Below, one piece after another: positions 12,001 through 24,038 of a stretch of DNA of 64,000 nt (the stretch's first letter is position 1; every line of letters starts with the position of its first letter). A model generated the notes under the pieces. It made no database searches. It worked only from the letters and a program-made list of their open reading frames with translations, and was not told the origin of the DNA. The translations under genes and the position numbers were made by a program. Source of the DNA: Epiperipatus broadwayi (Eukaryota; Onychophora; Udeonychophora; Euonychophora; Peripatidae); the NCBI GenBank assembly GCA_028023455.1, contig JAQFVV010012442.1, positions 2,020,903 through 2,084,902 of the forward strand, given 5' to 3'.

Positions 12001-14501
12001 TTAAATATTAAACAAATTTTGTTAAAAAAATCAATTTAGAAAATTCCCAGATTTTATAGCCTTGGTACATCTGGTATGAATATAACACTTTAATATTTAT
12101 GTAAAAAAATTGATCATAAACAAAAACATTCTCTATAAAAAAAATAAATTAAAAGTATGGGCATTATGTAAGATATGATTTAGTGACAAGCTCATTTCAA
12201 GCAACAGATATTATAATGTATTGCCATGACTCAAAGAGAATAATTAAACAATATTGAAATGTATTAGAATATGCACATATTACATTAAGATTTGTCAGAA
12301 AAACATGATTATCTTTAGACTATCTTCTCTCAGTATGAAATATAATTATGAGTCACATCCTTTTACTGTCAAATCAAGACCTTAATTTGCCCCTGATTTA
12401 CTGTATATTCATTTCTCTATCATTTTATTTAAAACTTCAGGTTATACATTTATAAATAATGCAATATTTATTTGAGATAGAATGTTTTAATATTTCATTT
12501 CTATTATTTCCAAATATTCTGTTGTAATGAAGAGTGTTAGGTTGATAAGATTTATTAGAGAAATCTAATATGTTATCTTAAAAAATGGCATTCAATTATT
12601 TAAATAATAAATAAATAAAATATAGAGCTACTTCCATATAATAACAAATGTGTTTAGCATATTTTTGTTAGAGAGTTGGTAATAGTAATTATATGTTGGA
12701 CTATTTCCAAAATCTAATATTAATTATTGAATGTTTTTACAAAGAGTTCAAACTTTATTTATAATTCTCACATGTAAAATTAGTGGTAACAGACGAGATA
12801 GAATATAATTCTTGAGTGATATTATTCTCTAACAAGGAAATTGAATTTAGGCCTTTATATTCATGAATATTCAATTTAAAGTGGCACTTTAACCAATTGG
12901 GCATGGTGCTAAGGAACTATCAGTTACTACTAATCACATTTTAAATATAAAACTATATTGCTATAATAACCAAGAATATAGTTTAGTCTTGAGTTTAATT
13001 GAAATACAAAGCTATTATTGGGTATTAGAACTAGATAATTTACTCTTGATAGTGACAATAATAATTGATGGTTTTCTAACAACATCACTGCTAACCATAT
13101 CTTTAGTTATTATATGAAAATAGTTTCACAATTAACTTTAGTTAGATCATAATAAATTTACAAAAATATTTAATTTCTTTAATTTTTTTTACAATATAGT
13201 TAATGAAATATTTATCAGTTATGTGTTTAGTATGAACTGTGGGATTTGTGTCAAAATTTTAGTCACTACTAAAAATGTGAAGTAACATTATTATTTTACC
13301 TTTGTTTAGCAAAAACGAAATATGTTACAAATAGTTTTTGAAGTCATAAATGATATACAATTTTAAAAATGATATAGATTTCTATTTCCCACCCCTTATT
13401 GACAAGTGGTTAAAAATACAAATAATGAAAAAGCTGTAAAGGGTATCAAATATATTTCTTTTTTAGTTAAAATCCATATGGAGTTCAAATAATTATTATT
13501 TTAAGTATGATAATTAAATAATCTTTAAAATGTTGTGATACAAACTACAGACAATTTTAATAAACAAATAATAATAATTAAATCACAAAAAAACATTTTG
13601 TGTGTATGAGAAAATATTACAGGTAGGGTGAAAAAAAATGTAAACATTAATTAATAAATACTATTATTTTTTGTTGATGCAAAAGACTTATGAAAAACTC
13701 CATTGGAGCAGGCATTAAAAACATTAGACCAAATAGGACAATCTTTTCTTTTTTAAACAATTGGATGCAGAACAAGGGAGAGTGTTTGCTTGATAAAAAT
13801 TTTCGTTTTTGTGTTTCAAGAATCCACTAGATATTGTAATATTAGATCAAAATTTAGTGAAAATGATATCACTTTCTGTATGTGGAAATATTTCAAAAAA
13901 ACAATATTACTTTCAGGTTGGGTAAAAGCTATTGACATATTTAAAATGATTAATAATTTTTCTTGTTTTCAAATGAATATAAAGAATTATAAAAATTAAG
14001 TGATGAGTTGTTAAATGTAGGTTTTTTTTTTTGTCATTAAACGAAGAGTCAAAATAATTACTTTATGTGCCTGTGTTCTCAAAATAACAATACTTCAACA
14101 CATTTTCTAAATAATGGTATATAACATTATAAAAAAGAACAAATAAAATTTCTGCAATTTATGCGATGGTAGAGGATGGTCGATCAGTACTTTATTTCTG
14201 ATTGTTGTTTCATTAAAATCTGAAAAATATCATATTAATTCAAAAGTACATTAAAAATAAATAATCACGTTTTAATAACAGTTGTTTAATGAAAATATGC
14301 TAATTAACATTTTAATGTAAAAATAGATGTCACATTTATTATTTAGTATTTTCTCTAGAGACTGAAGGCCATTCAGTATGTTTCCAAGGTATAAAATAAA
14401 GTCCCAGATAAATACTAAATCATTGCTGTGTGATCATAACTTAAAAACAGAAAAAAAACAGAAAATTTATGTTTAAATTTGCTTATTAAAATTATATATA
14501 T
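9001..14501. other. 5.5 kb without recognised gene
   Basis: 9040-9900 has a more balanced base composition and several short open frames on both strands, but none resembles a protein family known to me. 9900-14480 is strongly AT-rich, with homopolymer runs and no element borders that I could see. A degenerate old transposon in 9040-9900 is possible. Confidence 0.5.
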
Positions 14502-15030
14502 ATATTGAACATTGGCACATATTAATTTTATTTTAAAATTAATAAAAAAAAAAAATTAAAAATATTAAACAACTTATAAAAATCTAAAAGGTTTCTTTAG
14601 TAAACAAAATCAGTTTGCTGTCAAAAGTAAAGTTAAAAAAATCAGAGTTTTAAAATAAAAAATCTTTCGTGAAAGTGTGTGAAATAAAAGTTATAATTAA
14701 TTAATCAGAAGGGAAGTGAAAAGTTTTTATCAGTATTGTAAAAATATAATTTAAAAGTTAAAACATACAAATCTCTTTTCATTCAAATTTAATTAAAGAA
14801 AAAATAATGTTAAAACTAATATATGTGCGTATATATGTTATTATAAATAAATGAAAGTTAAAGAAGATTATCATTAAAAAACACGGCAATGGCTCTTAGA
14901 TAAAACAATATGTTTTTGCATGGCTATTACTAATTAAGCAATCTTTCAAAACACATTTATCAAATGATTATCACTGGAATTTAGACAACAGATCTTTGCC
15001 GGAGATATTACAAAGACAACACATCGCAGG

Positions 15031-15066
15031 TATAAATAGACTTTTTTTATCAGACAGTAGTCAGTT
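15031..15066 (+). promoter_or_regulatory. LTR core promoter: TATA box plus initiator
   Basis: TATAAATAG at 15031 is followed 30 bases downstream by TCAGTTC at 15061, the arthropod-type initiator at the expected distance. The same pair recurs in the 3' LTR (19307 and 19337). Transcription would start near 15063. Confidence 0.6.
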
Positions 15067-15119
15067 CACAAAGTAATTGAGTAGTGCAGTTCACAAATTA
15101 ATTGAATCAGTTGAGTTAA

Positions 15120-15407
15120 TTATATCCAGAAACAAAATGCAGTGCTGAGAAGATTTTGGGAATTCATGCCTCTCCACAGCCTAAAAAGTCCGATGAAAAC
15201 AGCAAGATCTGCCTGTAAAATAATGTCAACATAACAACTTAGAAAATCTCCATCAGTATCTAATTGTCTCCAATAGTAATAATCGTAAAACTCATCAAGG
15301 AAAAGTCCCAGGCAGCTGGAAGCATTCATAATGGAAACATTCATAATGGAAATATTCTCACCGAAAGCAGCCACCAAAGACAACCAAAATTCTATGTCTA
15401 TATTCAA
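15120..15407 (-). other. Antisense 95-codon ORF inside the 5' LTR
   Basis: A 95-codon frame runs antisense to the element within R-U5 and recurs as a 101-codon frame in the 3' LTR (19396-19701). I recognise no domain. Because both LTRs are copied from one template at insertion, sharing the frame is not evidence of selection. Most substitutions seen between the two are simply copied nucleotide changes. It is listed only because it is the longest frame in the LTR; it may also be structured leader sequence. Confidence 0.15.
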
Positions 15408-15796
15408 AAACCTAGGTAAAACATTTGCTTATTTCGTTTATACTATAATAGCCATTGCATTGCATTAATTCTTACGAATCTTTCAAGAGTCTAATTATAT
15501 GAACTTTATATCATACATAAATGAACTATTGATATGTGTGATTAAATTTCAAATGCTATGTAATACTTTATTATTATTATGTGTGTACATGAGTTAATAT
15601 GTGCGTGATCATTATATCAATATTTATTAGTTAAATTAGAGTGTTCTGTTATTAAATCTATAGGAATATTTAAACTAGTTTAAAAATGTTAATTTAAAAA
15701 TATGCATGTGTTTTTATTAGAATTATAAAATGTTTAAATTTAGTAAATAAATGTTAGTTAATAAATTGTCTTTAAAATTAAACTTTATTTGTCAGT

Positions 15797-15896
15797 CAAT
15801 TCTTTTTATCAATTCTTTTACCAAATTCTTTTTATCAATTCTTTTACAATTCTTTTTATAAATTCCTTTTACAATTCTTTATCAAGTCTTTTAACC
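15797..15896 (+). repeat. Pyrimidine-rich tandem repeat in LTR leader
   Basis: Units of the form CAATTCTTTTTAT or CAATTCTTTTAC recur about seven times; the same block lies in the 3' LTR at about 20074-20170. A possible splice donor (CTAG|GTAAAA, about 15411) lies upstream and AG acceptors lie just downstream (about 15929), so this could be the polypyrimidine tract of a leader intron. That role is inference. Confidence 0.6.
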
Positions 15897-16215
15897 ACTA
15901 ATTATGTATAATCTAGTAGTGATTACAAACAGCTGAGCTAGTTGTGGATGTAGGCATTGAGTTAGTGGCCATTGCTCAAAGTGCATTATTTATTCATCCT
16001 TGAATAGATAGCTCGCGCCTGTGTTTATACACAAACAAAAAAGGTGCTTTGAACTTGGTGTTGAACTCAACAGCCAAGAAGAAGTTATGTCCTGGAAATG
16101 TAACGCTAGTTATATATTTTATAGCTATCATTTGGGCATACATACTCTCTGGGTATGTTCTTCTCTGCCTAAGAGACCGGTGTTTCGAATGAACACATAT
16201 TCGAATCGGTCCAAA

Positions 16216-16236
16216 TGGCTTTACCCAACGTGGAAC
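16216..16236 (+). promoter_or_regulatory. Primer-binding site, tRNA-Lys-like
   Basis: Two bases after the LTR end the sequence begins TGGC and contains CCCAACGTGG, the core of a tRNA-Lys(CTT) primer site. Four extra bases (TTTA) sit between the two parts, so priming may be impaired or the copy mutated. Confidence 0.6.
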
Positions 16237-16561
16237 AAACTTGTCATAAATGACAGTTAATTAAATACTTTGTTCTTGTTGAAAATAAAAATCTAAAAAG
16301 TTAAATTACATATGTAAAAGTGCTTTAATTTTAAAAAAAAGAATTGACCGAAAACTATTTTTTTCGAAATGAAAAGAGATTTTGACATATATGCTATCAA
16401 ATCAGAGTCAATTAGATGTTTTGGGCAGAGCTAAGGCATTAGAATGGGTAGTGAAAAGAACTAAAAGGGTGGAGTTAGCGTGAGTTTCCGTCTTAGTAAG
16501 AAAAATAAACAATTCGATTTTGCAAAATATAATTTAAAAAATACAAAGTAATAGCATAACT

Positions 16562-17053
16562 ATGAATAAAGAAATGGATCCGAAAGAAAGCCCAATATAT
16601 TTTTAAAATCCCCAGTTAGTAGAAAAGGAGAAAGAAGAAGTATCTGAGATGCGAATGATGATGAAAATGATGATGAATATGATGGAAGAAATGTGTCAAG
16701 AATTTAAACAAAATCAACAAGAATTGTGTCAGAAATTTGAACAAAGTCAGTTAGAACTCAAAGCAGAATTGAAGGAAGAAATTAGTCAGGTTAAAACAGA
16801 AATTAAAGAACTCAGAGCAGAAGTAAGAGAAATAAGATGTGATATAATGGTAAAGGTAGAGAAGAACCAAGAAGTTATAGAGTTAGATTTAATTAAAGAA
16901 AGTCAGGAAGTTGAAAAGAAAGTTGAGAGGATAAAAGACATAGAAATTGAATTAGAATCAGATAGCGTTGTGATAAATAAAGTAGACAAACATAAGTTCA
17001 AGGTAGTAGATAGTGTAGAAAAGTTTTACAAAAATTTAAAAAGGTTAAAGTAA
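16562..17053 (+). pseudogene. gag-like coiled-coil protein with in-frame stop
   Basis: A frame beginning at ATG 16562 is interrupted by TAA at 16604 and then stays open in the same frame to 17053; ATG 16649 gives 134 codons. The protein has a methionine-rich start, then heptad-like Glu/Lys/Gln/Leu repeats such as FKQNQQELCQKFEQSQLELK, i.e. a long coiled coil. Position just after the primer site and the MxxxM-rich start before a coiled coil fit the N-terminal part of a gypsy-family Gag. No capsid major homology region or zinc knuckle remains. It may be a minimal structural protein or simply the surviving piece of gag. The early stop argues that this copy is dead. Confidence 0.55.
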
Positions 17054-17296
17054 ACTTTCGCATTTGCTGTAGACGTAGATTTAAAACAAAGAGAAAGTGT
17101 AGAAAAAAATATTCCCAGATTGAAGTAATTCGGAGTTTGTCTAGGTATAAAGGTTTTCTGAGTTACGAAGTCGAAAACAGAATGGAAAGAGAAAGAGATA
17201 AAGCAATAAAATATAAAAGCAGAACCGATAAGAGAGGAAAGTTCGTTTATATTATAGAATTTGTAGAAAGAAAAAAGGAGCCACTGGACATAGTTT
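17054..17296 (+). pseudogene. Frameshifted continuation of gag remnant
   Basis: After the stop, protein-like sequence continues in one frame (FAFAVDVDLKQRESVEKN) and then shifts to another that stays open to 17296, with charged sequence such as GFLSYEVENRMERERDK and GKFVYIIEFVERKKEPLDIV. I read this as an old Gag region broken by frameshifts. I cannot assign a domain. Confidence 0.4.
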
Positions 17297-18179
17297 AAGA
17301 GTTAGTAAACGGGCGGAATAGTAAAGAAAATAAACAAAAAGGACCGGAAATGGACAATGAGCATGAATATGATTATTCTAAAGTAAATAAATCTAATAAA
17401 TTAAATCTGAAACTTCTCTTTAAAACTTAAGACAATAAATTTAAAAATGAATGAATAAGAAATGAAATGTTGCAAGTAATAATAATAATGTAGGCTTCGC
17501 AAAATAAAAGATTTTTTTTCTCCACGCACATATTAATTAAGAAGAAATGCTCGTAAACAAACAGCTCAAATAAAAAAAAAAATCAATCAATAAAATCAAG
17601 GTAAATAAATGGGTCAAGTTAATAATGTAAAAGTAAAGTTGTAGGTTTAAATAAATGAAAAGATAACGGAATTTCTAGAATAAAATTAAGTTAGTCAAAT
17701 AGATATTTGTATGATAATGAATTGCAATAAAGTAAAACAGTTTTTTTTTCTGAGTACACGCACATTAAAATAAAATAGTTTTGAATACGTAAGTTAATAA
17801 AAGGAAGTAAATAAATGGTTTAAAGTAATCAAGTCCAATAAAATATTTGTATAATAATAAAGAGCAGTAAAATAAAATAGTTTTTGAATATACGCACGAT
17901 AATATATAAGTTAAAGTAATGGGTTAAAGTGATATTGTAATATAAATAAATATGTGTCCATGATAGTTTCAAAATAATATTGTAGCATAAATAAATATGG
18001 ATAATGTTCGTATGGATTTAAAATAAGTATCGTAAAACTAAATATTTAAATAATGTTCATAATGAATTTAAAAATAATATAAATGAAAGTCAATCTAAGT
18101 TGTATTAGGAGCATATAAGGTTTCAAATCTAAAAAGATGATGGTAGTATTGAAATAAGTTAGATAAGGATTAAGTTTAA
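17297..18179. other. AT-rich internal region of the LTR element
   Basis: Non-coding; a block of T-run plus ACGCAC plus AAAATAAAATAG recurs loosely near 17512, 17740 and 17880, and AATAAATATG blocks recur near 17940-18060. It fills the place where pol would lie. Confidence 0.5.
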
Positions 18180-18317
18180 AGCTCTCGACTGGAGAAATTC
18201 TAGTACCCGCAACGGATTGGCCGGGATCATTCCTCTTTTAAAAAGCACACTGGCAACAACCAGAGTAAGTCGTAAGTCACTTTTCAGGGGAGAATCCCCA
18301 TATCTTGTACCTTGTTT

Positions 18318-18480
18318 TTCAAAGCGTAAGTCAGAAATGGACAGTTGAAAATTCCTACCATTGTAGCTGCTTAGTCAAAGTCCAATCAAGAGAATCGGCA
18401 ATCGTTTTCCAGGGCGTAAGTCAGAAATGGACAGTTGAAATTCCTGCCATTTGCAGCCACCTTTTCTTAGTCAAAGTCTA
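18318..18480 (+). repeat. ~90-bp tandem duplication before the 3' LTR
   Basis: The motif GCGTAAGTCAGAAATGGACA occurs at about 18324 and 18414, each followed by AGTTGAAA, CCATT and CTTAGTCAAAGTC. The surrounding 18180-18560 block is richer in G+C than the rest of the element. Function is unknown. Confidence 0.8.
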
Positions 18481-18722
18481 ATTGGCAGCCGAAGCTTCAT
18501 TTATAAAAGATCCCTGTGCCACAAATTTAGTTTGTCCTTGTGGTCATTATCCAGGACAAATATTGTAAACAATGTTGCCAGCATAGAAAGAAGAAAAGTA
18601 TCATTGGAGATTGCCCTTAGTATGAAAAGGAAAAGATACCAAAAAGCAAACTTAGAAGGAATAATAAATTAAGATTTAATGTTGTTAGAGATAAAATGGG
18701 CAAAAATGACGCATTTTACTCT

Positions 18723-18736
18723 CAAAGGGAGGGCGG
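18723..18736 (+). promoter_or_regulatory. Polypurine tract
   Basis: CAAAGGGAGGGCGG lies directly before the 3' LTR start TGTAATG, the position and composition of a plus-strand priming site. Confidence 0.8.
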
Positions 18737-20489
18737 TGTAATGTACCAATATTGAATATTGGCACATATTAATTTTATTTTAAAATTAATAAAAAAAAAA
18801 AAATTAATAATATTAAACAACTTATAAAAATCTAAAAGGTTTCTTTAGTAAACAAAATCAGTTTGCTGTCAAAAGTAAAGTTAAAAAAATCAGAGTTTTA
18901 AAATAAAAAATCTTTCGTGAAAGTGTGTGAAATAAAAGTTACAATTAATTAATCAGAAGGAAAGTAAAAAGTTTTTATTAGTATTCGTAAAAATATAATT
19001 TAAAAGTTAAAACATACAAATCTCTTTTCATTCAACTTTAATTAAAGAAAAAATAATGTTAAAACTAATATATGTGCATATATATGTGTGATTGTCAACA
19101 ATAGAATAAATGTTATTATAAATAAATGAAAGTTAAAGAAGATTATCATTAAAAAAACACAGCAATGGCTATTAGGTCAAACAATACATTTTTGCATGGC
19201 TATTACTAATTAAGCAATCTTTCAAAACACATTTATCAAATGATTATCACTGGAATTTAGACAACAGATCTTTGCCGGAGATATTAGAAAGACAACACGT
19301 CGCAGGTATAAATAGACTTTTTTAATCGGACGGTAGTCAGTTCACAAAGTAATTGAGTAGTGCAGTTCACAAATTAATTGAATCAGTTGAGTTAATTATA
19401 TCCAGAAACAAAATGCAGTGCTGAGAAGATTTTGGGAATTCACGCCTCTCCACAGCCTAAAAAGTCTGATGAAAACAGCAAGATTTGCCCATGAAATAAT
19501 GTCAACGTAACAACTTAGAAAATTGCCATCAGTATCTAATTGTCTCCAATAGTAATAATTGTGAAACTCATCAAGGAAAAGTCCCAGCCGGCTGGAAGCA
19601 TTCATAATGGAAACATTCATAATGGAAATATTCTCACCGAAAGCAGCCACCAAAGAGAACCAAAATTCTACATCTATATTCAAAAGCCTTGGTAAAAACA
19701 TTTGCTTATTTCGTTTATACTGTTATAGCCATTGCATTGCATTAATTCGTATGAATCTTTCAAGATACTAATTATATGAACTTTATATCATACATAAATG
19801 AACTATTGATATGTGTGATTAAATTTCAAATGCTATGTAATACTTTATTATTATTATGTGTGTACATGAGTTAATATGTAGACGATCATTATATCAATAT
19901 TTATTAGTTAAATTAGAGTGTTCTGTTATTAAATCTATAGGAATATTTAAACTAGTTTAGAAATGTTAATTTAAAAATATGCATGTGTTTTTATTAGAAT
20001 TATAAAATGTTTAAATTTAGTAAATAAATGTTAGTTAATAAATTGTCTTTAAAATTAAACTTTATTTGTCAGTCAATTCTTTTTATCAATTCTTTTACCA
20101 AATTCTTTTTATCAATTCTTTTACAATTCTTTTTATAAATTCCTTTTACAATTCTTTATCAAGTCTTTTAACCACTAATTATGTATAATCTATTAGTGAT
20201 TACAAACAGCTGAGCTAGTCATGGATTTAGGTGTTGAGTTAGTGGCCATTGCTCAAAGAGCGTTATTTATTCATCCTTGAATAGATAGCTGGTGCCCGTG
20301 TTTATACACAAACAAAAAAAGGTGCTTTGAACTTGGTGTTGAACTCAACAGCCGAGAAGAAGTTATGTCCTGGAAATGTAATGCTAGTTATATATTTTAT
20401 AGCTATCGTTTGGGCATACATACTCTCCGAGTATGTTCTTCTCTGCCTAAGAGACTGGTGTTTCAAATGAACACATATTCGAATCGGTT

Positions 20490-20491
<2 letters not shown>
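18737..20491 (+). repeat. 3' LTR
   Basis: Begins TGTAATGTACC right after the purine tract and ends GGTTCA, immediately followed by (AT)n. It repeats the TATA/initiator pair (19307, 19337), the antisense frame (19396-19701) and the pyrimidine-rich repeat of the 5' LTR. Confidence 0.85.

Positions 20492-20561
<70 letters not shown>
20492..20561. repeat. (AT)n microsatellite at the 3' LTR border
   Basis: About 70 bases of AT dinucleotides begin exactly at the LTR end. Confidence 0.95.
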
Positions 20562-20564
<3 letters not shown>

Positions 20565-22539
20565 AATGGATCGAAAATACTATCAACAGTCCTTTAAGAA
20601 TGAATGATATATTTAGGTTATATACTCATCCATACCTCTAAAGATCTGACAGATACTGACAGCCAAAAGAATGATTAGCATTTCACAATTTTGAGTTAGA
20701 TAAAAAAATTCAATCACTACTCCTAAAGTATACAATGTTCCATGAACATTCACATAATCATCACATTTCAGTCTCTTTAAGCTACTACAACCCATAATAG
20801 TTTTCTGCAAACACTATTGCATTGCCCTGCTTACATCCAAGTCTTAGGGACTATTATTATAAAATATTGCCTTGCTCATTTTTGGGAGTCTTAGAGACAA
20901 ATATTATACATATATCAAAAAGAACTATACATTACTCTCTCTGGAGTCTTAAAGGTAAAATCATGGCAGGACTACTGTTAACTGCTTCATGATAAATAGT
21001 AACTAACATGATAATTTGGGTTGGAACAGTGAATGAGATCAATCAGTCACAAGTGACATGAATACATCACATCGTCAAGACAATGATAAAAATTCCCCAT
21101 CCAACATCAATACTTGCAACAGAACCAACCAAACTTCAACTATCAAATATCCAATCCAACCTTAAAAATTATAGATTTTCTACAACAATATATGTAATGG
21201 ACCATAAAACCCTTTAGGGTGGTAAGCCCAGAGCCTTCTCTACTTACAGGTCCTGTTACTACTCGGGGTTTTAATTTAGTATAGACATTTGCCTTTAACT
21301 CTGCTCAAGTATGGAATTAAATAGGATGGCAATAATATGACCTCTTTATAGATCCTTAATGGCCATTGCTAATAATATATTTTAAAAAATCTGTATACAT
21401 GTATAATAGCTATTCTGGTGAGTGAAGTATGAATGATGCTTAATAATCTAGAGACCAGAGAAACAAAGATTTTAACTTCAAACAACAAATATTTATTTAT
21501 GAAATCGGGGTTAAATTAATAATATTTATGAATTAATAAAATATATACATGGTTATAATAATATATTGATTTATCTTTATTACAATAAGACTAGCTATGA
21601 TTTAAATATTAACATATCAATTGAAATAAAATTATAAAATTATAGTGCATAATGTACAATAAAGTATCAATTATTTTAAATATGAAATTATATTACTAGA
21701 TGTACCATTATCATTTTGTTTATGTCTTTTAAATGTATCTCAAGGTTATGTCTATGAATTTCTAATTTGTGTATTGTGGATATAGTTCATTCATAAGGCT
21801 GTTAATCATTTAAACAAGAAAATGTTATATATATTTACTTATTAATTTGTTTGATTTTAATATATTAATTGTCTAATAAATGTAGATATTTAAAATCTTA
21901 CCTTTTGCCTTTAAGTCATTGTCCAGTTTAATTTAAGCATTCAATTACGCTAATATTTTATTTACAAATATATATAATATATTTATGTATACCTTGAGTT
22001 GTGTATTTGTATTTTTCTCTCCCTATAAAAATCTAAACAAATGGGTTCTTTTTGAAAAAAAAATGTTTGCTACAAATGAATAAAAGGGTGAGAAAAATTT
22101 ATAACTCAACTCCCAGTATACATTTTAAAAATATATATTAAAGCATAAAATTAAATGAAATTTTGGAATTCCTTGAAATAATAGCAAGTTAAATTTTCTA
22201 GAGCAGCTTCTGTATTCTTAGCAAATAATGTCTTTCTTTTATTCATGTATATTAAATCATGTTAAACATTCCAAGCATTAACAATTTCCATGAAGAAATT
22301 GAATTCCTGGGTGTTTGATTTAATAGCCATCAATTCCATCCCAGATCATTCCACATTGATATAAACATTAAATATATCAATGAATATTATCCTCCATCAT
22401 ATGCCAATGACACCAAGGGGATAGAAAGATCCCGACTTATAATTATCAAAATTGCATTGTTAGATATTATTTACACATGTATAAATTGTTAAATATAAAT
22501 CTTTTGCAAAGGCTTGTGTTATAATATAAAATGAATGCT
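20562..22539. other. No recognised gene
   Basis: 20590-21310 is less AT-biased (for example a GGGTGGTAAGCCCAGAG motif near 21219) and may be an old repeat, but I cannot assign it. 21490-22539 is AT-rich. Confidence 0.5.
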
Positions 22540-22548
22540 ATTTCTATG

Positions 22549-22606
<58 letters not shown>

Positions 22607-22648
22607 CATAGAAATATATCTCATATATATATATATATATATATGAGA
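22540..22648. repeat. Two adjacent palindromes with (TA)n cores
   Basis: ATTTCTATGCAGTTTA at 22540 and its exact reverse complement ending at 22615 flank a (TA)n core. Immediately after, 22619-22648 is a second perfect palindrome, TCTC(AT)nGAGA. Both can extrude as cruciforms. Confidence 0.9.
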
Positions 22649-23402
22649 CGCATGATAAAGATTTTACTTTAAAAGTAATAAAAATTAGTGTTACTAAAGT
22701 TCTATTTCATCATTAGCTCAGTTTATCTTTTACAAGAAACATTTTATAGTAATTATATTTTTGACAATGATAAATAACTATGAAGCTCTTAGCATTAATT
22801 TGAACGAATGAAAGTTCATCAATTAAACAATGTCTTTTTTCCTTTTTTAAAATGTTTTACACTAATAAATAATAAAATTTCAAATATTAAACGATTTATT
22901 TTTTAATAACAAAAGGAAATCATAATAACTAATATAATAACAATTAAAATATTCTTATTCTACAACTTTACTTACATGCCTCCATTTGAACAAAAAAATA
23001 ACCAACAACAACTAACATTTTCTGTTGCTTAGTTTTTTTTCATGTTCCAAAATCAACAAAAGTTTACCCTTTTTTTCTCTCTTTTAAACAAAAGAAACTT
23101 AGTTACTAAAATTTAGTGTCAAATATTTTCTTTATTATTTTTGTCATGTCATGATTTAAAATCTTACACATTCATGTATAGATGTGTGTATGTAGATATT
23201 TTATTTTACATTTAATAAAAAATAAATTTGTTCATTCCTTCATAAATGTATGGTTGTGGTTTTCTATATATGTGTGTGTATGTCTCCAAATATCTAAAAA
23301 AAATTATGTTTTAAAAGTTGGCTGCCTATTTAATCATTATACATGTTATCCTAAAACTTCAGTTTACTTATTTTTTTTATAAGGATTGGGCATCACCTTA
23401 CA
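22649..23402 (-). other. AT-rich region, possible 3' LTR of the next element
   Basis: Read on the minus strand, the sequence from 23402 leftward begins TGTAAGGTGATGCCC directly after a purine tract, as an LTR would. No matching copy was found to the right of 26358, so the LTR call rests on one border only. Confidence 0.35.
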
Positions 23403-23418
23403 TTTCCCCCACCCTTAA
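23403..23418 (-). promoter_or_regulatory. Candidate polypurine tract
   Basis: On the minus strand TTAAGGGTGGGGGAAA ends directly before TGTAAGGTG. This is a good polypurine tract/LTR junction in composition and place. Confidence 0.6.
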
Positions 23419-24038
23419 AAGGTTAAAATTTAGACCATTGTCAAAATTTTAGCACCTAAACAAAGGTTTGGATGGTTATTGTGTTGGATAATTTTATTCT
23501 TTTTAAGTAGAGAGAGTTCTAATGCTGCCATACTTATTTTAATTTACTCATTATACATTTGCTTTTTTATATTACTCATTTTTGTTAGATTCCTATCATT
23601 ATCTCTTTCATCTTAACAGCAAATTACTGTCATCATTAACATTGTTCCTACCATCTTTACCAGAATTACTAACTATATGATGGTTGAATATTCTGAATTC
23701 GACTGGTTAAGTGTCTCTGTTCCAGAAGGCACATATTTTTGTTCCATCAGCCTATATCCTGCTCCCTAGGAGTCTTATTGGATTTTTATAAGGTCTGAAC
23801 AAAATATGGGATTCCCAGATTCTATGGGTCAATTCCCACATCATAGCCAATTTTAAGACACCTCAATGAAATGCTTCAACATTAATTTGAGTGTATCCTC
23901 ATCACATCTACCTACTCTAGCCATTTACTCATGAACAATGCCATCTTTCTCATTACAATATACTTGCATATAGTGATTAACATTTTTTATGAACTTCACT
24001 TTCATCTATTTTAATCATGATCATCTGTTTATGAATAA

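Larger units (their letters stand above)
14502..16213 (+). repeat. 5' LTR
   Basis: Matches 18751-20491 along its length, with a ~30-base indel near 14840. The first ~14 bases present in the 3' LTR (TGTAATGTACCAAT) are missing and replaced by (TA)n. It ends TCCA, two bases before the primer site. By comparison with the promoter motif, U3 is about 560 bp and R-U5 about 1.15 kb, an unusually long leader. Confidence 0.85.
14502..20491 (+). mobile_element. Non-autonomous LTR retrotransposon (gypsy-like, LARD type)
   Basis: Two direct repeats of ~1.7 kb (14502-16213 and 18737-20491) flank a 2.5 kb internal region. A primer-binding-like site follows the left repeat and a purine-rich tract precedes the right one, so the order LTR-PBS-internal-PPT-LTR is complete. 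The only coding remnant is a coiled-coil gag-like frame; there is no RT, protease, RNase H or integrase. Such an element would need enzymes from a related autonomous copy. The LTRs are about 95% identical in a 190-base stretch compared by eye, which suggests fairly recent insertion. Both outer borders lie in (TA)n, so no target duplication can be read. Confidence 0.85.

Noticed and set aside
12790-12960. tRNA-like stretch (CCAATTGGGCATGG region)
   Set aside because: No cloverleaf can be drawn and no A/B box pair is present.
16021-16260. 79-codon ORF across the 5' LTR end
   Set aside because: It runs through the LTR/primer-site junction, so it is chance open sequence, not a gene. The similar frame at 20365 runs into (TA)n.
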